From an uncultured Bacteriovorax sp. (GTDB taxonomy: Bacteria; Bdellovibrionota; Bacteriovoracia; Bacteriovoracales; Bacteriovoracaceae): a stretch of DNA of 64,000 bases. The stretch is taken from NCBI GenBank assembly GCA_946481315.1, contig CAMLMH010000001.1:806001-870000 (forward strand), read 5' to 3'. A model generated the notes under the pieces. The model did no database searches, was not told the origin of the DNA, and saw only the letters and a list, made by a program, of their open reading frames with translations. Of this stretch, positions 59,193 to 64,000 are shown piece after piece. Numbering within the stretch: position 1 is the first letter of the stretch; the number at the start of each line of letters is the position of its first letter. The position numbers were made by a program, and so were the translations under genes.

Positions 59193-60178
59193 GCGTTTTT
59201 TAACCATTTTTGAATATCATCCGCAGAAGGTGAACGAATCTCTGTCAGTTTCGAGAGTTTGAATGTTTTTTGCATCTGACTCCAGAGGCAACGGGCATAC
59301 AAAACCGGTCCTTCCGTTGAATTGAGAAGCGCCGTTAATTTAACAGGCCGGTACTTATTTTTATGATTTCCTCCTGAATAGAGGATTTCAATGACCGCTG
59401 CTTCTTTGACTAACTTTTCAAGTGGAAGCAGATGATCAGGCAGCGGCTCTGCTTTTTGATTTTCAAACTGATTGAGATCAAAAAGGTGACCGTGAACGCG
59501 TAAATCAGCACTCATGTCTATCCGGGCAGCAGCACTTAATCGTCCCAGGGAGTTGATAAATATTTTTAGCGAAGCATAGGCATCATCCAGTGCGCGGTGA
59601 TGATTGACCAGCGGTATATCCAGGTCTTTAACCAGCGTGGCCAGTTTATGATTGGCCGAATCCTTATGGGTATGCCGGGCCAGTTTGCAGGAGCAATAAA
59701 TAGGATTTGGTGCCAGAGTAACATTTAATTTCTGCATGGCCATAACAATAAAGCCCAGATCAAACTTCGCATTATGGGCCACGATTGGATAGTCACCAAT
59801 AAAAAGCTGAATGTCGTTCATAACAGCGTCGAGTTTAGGTGCATCCGCAACCATGGAATCGGAAATATTATGAATAGCAGTGGTATGTTCAGGAATGGGA
59901 ATTTCCGGGTTAATCAGCGTCTGGTAAACCTCCAGTCCTTCGGGTGTAACTTTAAACAGGGCGATTTCAATAATGCGATCAACGAGGGGAGAGAGACCTG
60001 TTGTTTCTAAGTCAATGGCAATGACTCCTGATGGAAAAAAAGAGAGCAATATGTCCTTATCCTGAGCAGATAATGTGAGGCCTGGAGAACTCGAATTCTC
60101 CATGTCAATTGCGCTCTCAGAATGGTGTATGTCGCTATGCATTTTACTCACTGAAAATGACTGCCTTTTCATTGACAA
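59189..60178 (-). CDS. DnaQ-like 3'-5' exonuclease
   Basis: 329 aa. DEDDh exonuclease domain at about residues 50-215: IAIDLETTGL (ExoI), PIVAHNAKFDLGFI (ExoII), HHRALDDAYASLKIF (ExoIII with the His). The C-terminal 110 residues form a WYL/SH3-like small domain with EILYSGGNHKNKYRP. Similar to stand-alone polymerase III epsilon-like exonucleases; the exact substrate is not known. Possible later starts at the second Met. Confidence 0.85.
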   Translation of the reverse strand: MSMKRQSFSVSKMHSDIHHSESAIDMENSSSPGLTLSAQDKDILLSFFPSGVIAIDLETTGLSPLVDRIIEIALFKVTPEGLEVYQTLINPEIPIPEHTTAIHNISDSMVADAPKLDAVMNDIQLFIGDYPIVAHNAKFDLGFIVMAMQKLNVTLAPNPIYCSCKLARHTHKDSANHKLATLVKDLDIPLVNHHRALDDAYASLKIFINSLGRLSAAARIDMSADLRVHGHLFDLNQFENQKAEPLPDHLLPLEKLVKEAAVIEILYSGGNHKNKYRPVKLTALLNSTEGPVLYARCLWSQMQKTFKLSKLTEIRSPSADDIQKWLKNA

Positions 60179-60240
60179 CCGAAGCCATCATCTTTAAAAC
60201 TGAACGCTACAATAAACTAAAAGTTTTAAGGATACAATGA

Positions 60241-61626
60241 ATGAAAAGTTTTGATCTCGTCGTTTTAGGATCGGGCCCGGGTGGCTACATAGCTGCAATC
60301 AGGGCAAGTCAGCTGGGAAAGAAGGTTGCCATCGTAGAAATGGATAAAATGGGCGGCGTTTGTTTAAACCGCGGATGTATCCCAACAAAAGCTGTTTTGA
60401 AGTCCGCACACTCCGTGCACGAACTGGCCGATATGAAAGAACTGGGTATCAATGTTGAGCTAAAAGGTCTCGACGGCGCTCAGGCCGTAAAACGCGCTAC
60501 TGGCATCTCTGATCGCATTTCTAAAGGTGTCTCCTTCCTCATGAAGAAAAACAAAATCGAAGTTTTCGCAGGCTTCGGTAAAATTAAATCAAAAACGTCT
60601 CTAGAAGTTAAGACGGCAACGGCAGTTGAAACTCTCGAGTTCAAAAACTTAATTGTTGCTACTGGTGCCCACTATAAAACATTCCCGGGACTGGTTCATG
60701 ATGGCAAACGTTTAATCGGCGCATGGGAAGCGGTGAAGATGGAAACGCTTCCAAAGTCGATCGGGATCATCGGTGCAGGCGCTATCGGTGTTGAGTTCGC
60801 TTATTTCTGGAATGCTTTCGGTGTAGACGTGCATATTTTTGAACTTCAAAAACACCTGCTTCCCATTGAAGACGAAGAGTCTTCGATTGAAGTGGAAAAA
60901 GCTTACAAAAAATACGGCATCAAGATGTCACTGGGAATTGAAGGTGTCCGTGCTGTGAATAACGGTAAAGACGTTTCGATTTTTGAAAAAGTTGGTGGCA
61001 AAGAGACTGAACACAAATTTGAAATGGGTCTGATCGCAGTTGGGATGACCGGTAATATTGAAAATATCGGCTTAGAAGCTGTTGGCATTAAAACTGAAAA
61101 GGGATTCATCGCAGTTAATAACATGTATCAGACAAATGTTCCTAACATCTACGCTATTGGAGATGTTTCTGGACCTCCACTGCTCGCGCACGCCGCTTCT
61201 CATGAAGGTGTCGTTGCTGCTGAACACTTATCAGGTCTTCACCCGCATGCTATCGATAAAATGAACATCCCTGGGTGTACATACTGTCAGCCACAAGTTG
61301 CAAGCGTTGGCTACACTGAACGTGAACTTAAAGCAAAAGGCATTGAGTACAAAGTCGGAAAACTTCCATTCGTCGCTAATGGAAAAGCGGTTGCTTCAAA
61401 TGAAAAAGAAGGTTTCGTAAAAACGCTTATGGGAAAACACGGCGAGCTACTAGGAGCTCACATTGTGGGTACACAAGCGACTGAACTTATCCACGAGTAC
61501 ACGCTCTTTAAAACAATGGAAGGAATTGATGAAGAAATTTTTGCCACAATTCATCCGCATCCAACACTGGGCGAGTGGCTGGCCGAAGCTGTCCTTGCAT
61601 CCAAGGGCCGTTCACTTAATTTTTAG
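60241..61626 (+). CDS. lpdA: Dihydrolipoyl dehydrogenase (E3)
   Basis: 461-aa flavoprotein reoxidising the lipoyl group of 2-oxoacid dehydrogenase complexes with NAD+. FAD motif VVLGSGPGGYIAAIRA, redox disulfide GGVCLNRGCIPTK (Cys41, Cys46), NAD motif GIIGAGAIGVEFAYFW and the C-terminal His-Glu pair in HPHPTLGEW. The first ATG at 60237 opens a six-codon frame that overlaps this start; the ribosome-binding site AAGGAT serves 60241. In operon with the E2 gene, 29 bases upstream of it. Confidence 0.95.
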   Translation: MKSFDLVVLGSGPGGYIAAIRASQLGKKVAIVEMDKMGGVCLNRGCIPTKAVLKSAHSVHELADMKELGINVELKGLDGAQAVKRATGISDRISKGVSFLMKKNKIEVFAGFGKIKSKTSLEVKTATAVETLEFKNLIVATGAHYKTFPGLVHDGKRLIGAWEAVKMETLPKSIGIIGAGAIGVEFAYFWNAFGVDVHIFELQKHLLPIEDEESSIEVEKAYKKYGIKMSLGIEGVRAVNNGKDVSIFEKVGGKETEHKFEMGLIAVGMTGNIENIGLEAVGIKTEKGFIAVNNMYQTNVPNIYAIGDVSGPPLLAHAASHEGVVAAEHLSGLHPHAIDKMNIPGCTYCQPQVASVGYTERELKAKGIEYKVGKLPFVANGKAVASNEKEGFVKTLMGKHGELLGAHIVGTQATELIHEYTLFKTMEGIDEEIFATIHPHPTLGEWLAEAVLASKGRSLNF

Positions 61627-61655
61627 GATTAAAAGATTATTACGAGGAGATATAA

Positions 61656-62987
61656 ATGAAACACGAAATCGTCATGCCGCAAATGGGAGAGTCGATTACC
61701 ACTGGCACAATTACCAAGTGGCATAAACAACCAGGAGAGAAAATCGCCCTGGACGAAATCCTGCTGGAAATTTCAACGGATAAAGTTGAATCAGAAATTC
61801 CTTCACCGGTTGGTGGAGTGATTGTTGAACTTCTCTACAAAGAAGGCGACACCGTCGATGTACAAAAACTTATCGCGATTATTGATGATGATGAGAATGC
61901 AAAAATCGGAGGAGGTTCTCCGGCTGCTTCTAAATCAGAACAAAAAAATGTCCCTACAACGGAAGTACCTACAAAAGGCGCTGTTGATAAAGGTGTTGAG
62001 TTCCCAAAAACTGAAGTGACATCACATCCTGAAGCTCATACAGACGCTGCTGATGACAGATTTTTTACTCCGCTTGTTCGGGCCATGGCAAAAGACGCTG
62101 GTGTTTCACTTGCGGAGCTTGCAAAAGTAAAAGGCACAGGAGCTGGCGGTCGAATCAATAAAGCTGATTTCGAACAATTTCTTTCGACACGTGGAAAATC
62201 AGGCGCACCAGCTGCTCAAACGTCTTCACAACAAACCAAAGCTCCTAGTGCTCCGGCACCATTCGTACCAGCTTACGGCAAAGGTGAGCGCGTAGAAATC
62301 GTGCCTATGGATAACATGAGAAAGACAATTGCCCGCAATATGCAGGCATCTAAACTGACTTCTCCACACGTCAACTCCATTGATGAAGTTGATATGACCA
62401 ATTTGGTGAAGTTCAGAGACAGTTTCAAAAAACAATTTGAAAAAGAAGAAGGATTCTCACTGACGTACACTCACTTTATTTTATATGCGATCGTTCAGGC
62501 ACTTAAAGAATTCCCGATTGTGAACTCTTCGATCGATGGTGATAATGTTGTTTACAAAAAAGATATCAATCTTGGATGTGCAGTTGCCGTTCCAGGTAAT
62601 GGTCTGGTTGTTCCTGTCATCAAAGGTGCTGATAACTTAAACATCAGAGGCCTTGCCCGTGCGCTGGATGTTCTGGTCAACAAGGCAAGAAATAAAAAAT
62701 TAACGATGGATGACCTGACAGGTGGAACATATACGTTCACTAACAATGGATCTTTCGGAATTTTGGCCGCAACACCGGTTATTCTGCAGCCTCAAGTTGC
62801 AATCTTCTGTGTGGGGACAATTCAGAAGCGTCCAATCGTGACTAAAGATGATGCCATCGCTATCCGTCAGATGATGTATGCTACACATACTTATGATCAC
62901 AGAATCATTGATGGTGAAGTCGGATCGAAGTTTCTTCGTCATGTCATTAATACGCTACAGACAATGGATCCATCAGCTCTATTTTAA
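61656..62987 (+). CDS. 2-oxoacid dehydrogenase dihydrolipoyl acyltransferase (E2)
   Basis: 443 aa. Lipoyl domain at 1-78 with Lys43 in EISTDKVESEIPSP. A flexible linker rich in Ser, Pro, Ala and Thr follows, then an E3-binding domain at about 127-165 (FFTPLVRAMAKDAGVSLAELAKVKGTG) and a second Ala/Pro linker. The catalytic domain ends in HTYDHRIIDGEV with His415 and Asp419. The complex (pyruvate, 2-oxoglutarate or branched-chain) cannot be told without the E1 gene, which is not in the window. GAGGAGAT precedes the ATG. Confidence 0.94.
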   Translation: MKHEIVMPQMGESITTGTITKWHKQPGEKIALDEILLEISTDKVESEIPSPVGGVIVELLYKEGDTVDVQKLIAIIDDDENAKIGGGSPAASKSEQKNVPTTEVPTKGAVDKGVEFPKTEVTSHPEAHTDAADDRFFTPLVRAMAKDAGVSLAELAKVKGTGAGGRINKADFEQFLSTRGKSGAPAAQTSSQQTKAPSAPAPFVPAYGKGERVEIVPMDNMRKTIARNMQASKLTSPHVNSIDEVDMTNLVKFRDSFKKQFEKEEGFSLTYTHFILYAIVQALKEFPIVNSSIDGDNVVYKKDINLGCAVAVPGNGLVVPVIKGADNLNIRGLARALDVLVNKARNKKLTMDDLTGGTYTFTNNGSFGILAATPVILQPQVAIFCVGTIQKRPIVTKDDAIAIRQMMYATHTYDHRIIDGEVGSKFLRHVINTLQTMDPSALF

Positions 62988-63009
62988 TTTGAGTTTTTAA
63001 GGAGTCTTT

Positions 63010-63315
63010 ATGAAAAAAATGATTGTGCTTTCAACCTTAGGTTTCTTTTTCACAGCAAGCCTTTACGCTAATACAATGCTTACGATTGAAACTAAGCTTT
63101 CTGATGGCAAGGCCTTCATTACTGCGACAAACACTGCAGGTGTTGAACTTCTTTGTGATTATAAAGTTAATTGGAGAACATCGCTCACTGACCTACGCGT
63201 AAGCTGGGGACAGGTTAATATCGCTGCTGAACAGGCAGTGACCGTATTGATTGAAGATTCACGTGGTCTGCCTGTTCGTAAGGCAACTCCGCATTTTGAA
63301 TGTTCTGCTGAATAG
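63010..63315 (+). CDS. Small exported protein
   Basis: 101 aa with a signal peptide (to about residue 20, SLYA). The mature part is a short beta-sandwich-like domain with two Cys (LLCDYKV, HFECSAE) that could pair. AAGGAG upstream. Between the E2 gene and a glycosyltransferase, function unknown. Confidence 0.65.
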   Translation: MKKMIVLSTLGFFFTASLYANTMLTIETKLSDGKAFITATNTAGVELLCDYKVNWRTSLTDLRVSWGQVNIAAEQAVTVLIEDSRGLPVRKATPHFECSAE

Positions 63316-63318
63316 TTA

Positions 63319-64000
63319 ATGTCAAAAAAAATTTCTGGTTTTACTTTCATTAAAAACGGTCTCACTCTCGGGTATCCCATACTCGAGAGTGTACTTTCTA
63401 TCGAATCCATTTGTTTTGAAGTGATTATTAATGTTGGTTTCAATGACATTGAATGCACCGAAGATGACGGCACCTGGGACTATCTCACCAAAAACCTGAC
63501 CGATCCAAAATACAAGTTTGTGAAGTCCTGGTGGGACCCGAGTATTCAAAAAAGCGGTCTTATCCTCTCCCAACAAACCAACATTGCTCTTAAAAAATGT
63601 ACCGGCGATTACTGCATGTACATCCAGGGTGACGAGTGCGTCCATGAGGATGATTTAAAATCGATCCTGGACGGTGTTGAGCAGATGGAGAAAGAAAAGC
63701 AGATCGATGGATTAATTTTTAATTACCTGCATTTTTACGGCAACGTCGATACTTATAAGTATACTCGTAATCTCTATCGTCGGGAAGTTCGCCTGATCCG
63801 GAATCATAAAGGGATTAAGTCCTGGCTGGATGCTCAGGGCTTTCGGCATGCTGATGATACAAAAATAAAAGCTCGTCTTATTTCTGCCCGCATTTTCCAT
63901 TATGGTTGGGCACGTGCTCAGCAAGTCATGCGAAAAAAAATTCAGGTGTTCGATACTTTCTATCACGGGCAGGATCACGGCAGACAAGAGGGGAAACCTG
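63319..64000 (+). CDS. Glycosyltransferase family 2-like protein, 3' end outside window
   Basis: ATG 63319 starts 3 bases after the previous stop and the frame stays open to the window end (227 codons). The start MSKKISGFTFIKNGLTLGYPILESVLSI and later KCTGDYCMYIQGDECVHEDDLKSIL match the family 2-like glycosyltransferases that begin GFTFIRN and carry an acidic GDE/ADE cluster in place of the DxD. The TWDYLTKNLTDPKYKFV segment is also typical. Cytoplasmic; substrate unknown. Confidence 0.8.
   Translation, partial: MSKKISGFTFIKNGLTLGYPILESVLSIESICFEVIINVGFNDIECTEDDGTWDYLTKNLTDPKYKFVKSWWDPSIQKSGLILSQQTNIALKKCTGDYCMYIQGDECVHEDDLKSILDGVEQMEKEKQIDGLIFNYLHFYGNVDTYKYTRNLYRREVRLIRNHKGIKSWLDAQGFRHADDTKIKARLISARIFHYGWARAQQVMRKKIQVFDTFYHGQDHGRQEGKP

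Overview
The window looks like a chromosomal segment of a Bdellovibrionota bacterium, probably a Bacteriovorax/Peredibacter-like relative. This rests on low GC (about 40% by eye), many short lipoproteins and exported proteins, secreted S1-type proteases, and an MFS protein at 26.5-27.8 kb that closely resembles the Bdellovibrio bacteriovorus ferroportin as I remember it. No database search was possible; family names come from motifs read in the translations.

Left chromosomal part (1-31 kb). A truncated large protein is followed by hemN, a lipoprotein di-heme cytochrome c, a DUF4142 lipoprotein, an exported L,D-transpeptidase-like protein, a DUF2452 protein, a V8/trypsin-like protease, an APC permease, an AidB-type acyl-CoA dehydrogenase, a soluble chemoreceptor with four PAS domains, a second trypsin-like protease and an OsmC-YcaO fusion. 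Next comes an ion and metal section: a CPA-type antiporter with a small membrane partner, a 21-codon micro-ORF, dapB-nhaA translationally coupled, and an arsenic module (acr3 divergent from arsI/cadI-arsC). The arsenic promoters have 20-bp spacers carrying a MerR-type operator. A sulfur module (MBL-rhodanese divergent from a split YeeE/YedE pair), the ferroportin and a secreted PD-(D/E)XK-like nuclease follow.

Accessory part (31.15-56.98 kb). An intact tRNA-Gly(GCC) lies on the minus strand at 56906-56982. Its 3' end (45-49 bp) recurs at 48144, 32285 and, diverged, at 31156. This is a tandem array at a tRNA hotspot. (A) 48144-56905: an 8.8-kb integrative element with tyrosine integrase, FtsK-like translocase, Rep_trans/MobT-like initiator, small accessory genes, and a TIR-like / DUF4231-SLATT membrane / TIR operon that looks like a Thoeris-like defence module. 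(B) 32285-48143: an integrase-less, att-bounded segment with a complete type III CBASS (TRIP13, two HORMA proteins, CD-NTase, DUF4297-SAVED effector), a coupled AbiGi-like pair, a 2030-residue PKD-repeat surface protein, an IS481 element and a double-HTH regulator. (C) 31156-32284: a 1.1-kb segment with a DUF305 protein.

Right chromosomal part (57-64 kb). An exported protein, a KamA/EpmB-type radical SAM enzyme, a small membrane protein and a DnaQ-type exonuclease lie on the minus strand. Dihydrolipoyl dehydrogenase, a 2-oxoacid dehydrogenase E2, a small exported protein and a glycosyltransferase cut by the window edge lie on the plus strand.

The best candidates for something new are the TIR/SLATT/TIR operon on an AICE-like mobile element, the AbiGi-like pair beside the CBASS operon, the divergent MerR-type arsenic promoters with a probably leaderless acr3, and the micro-ORF behind nhaA.
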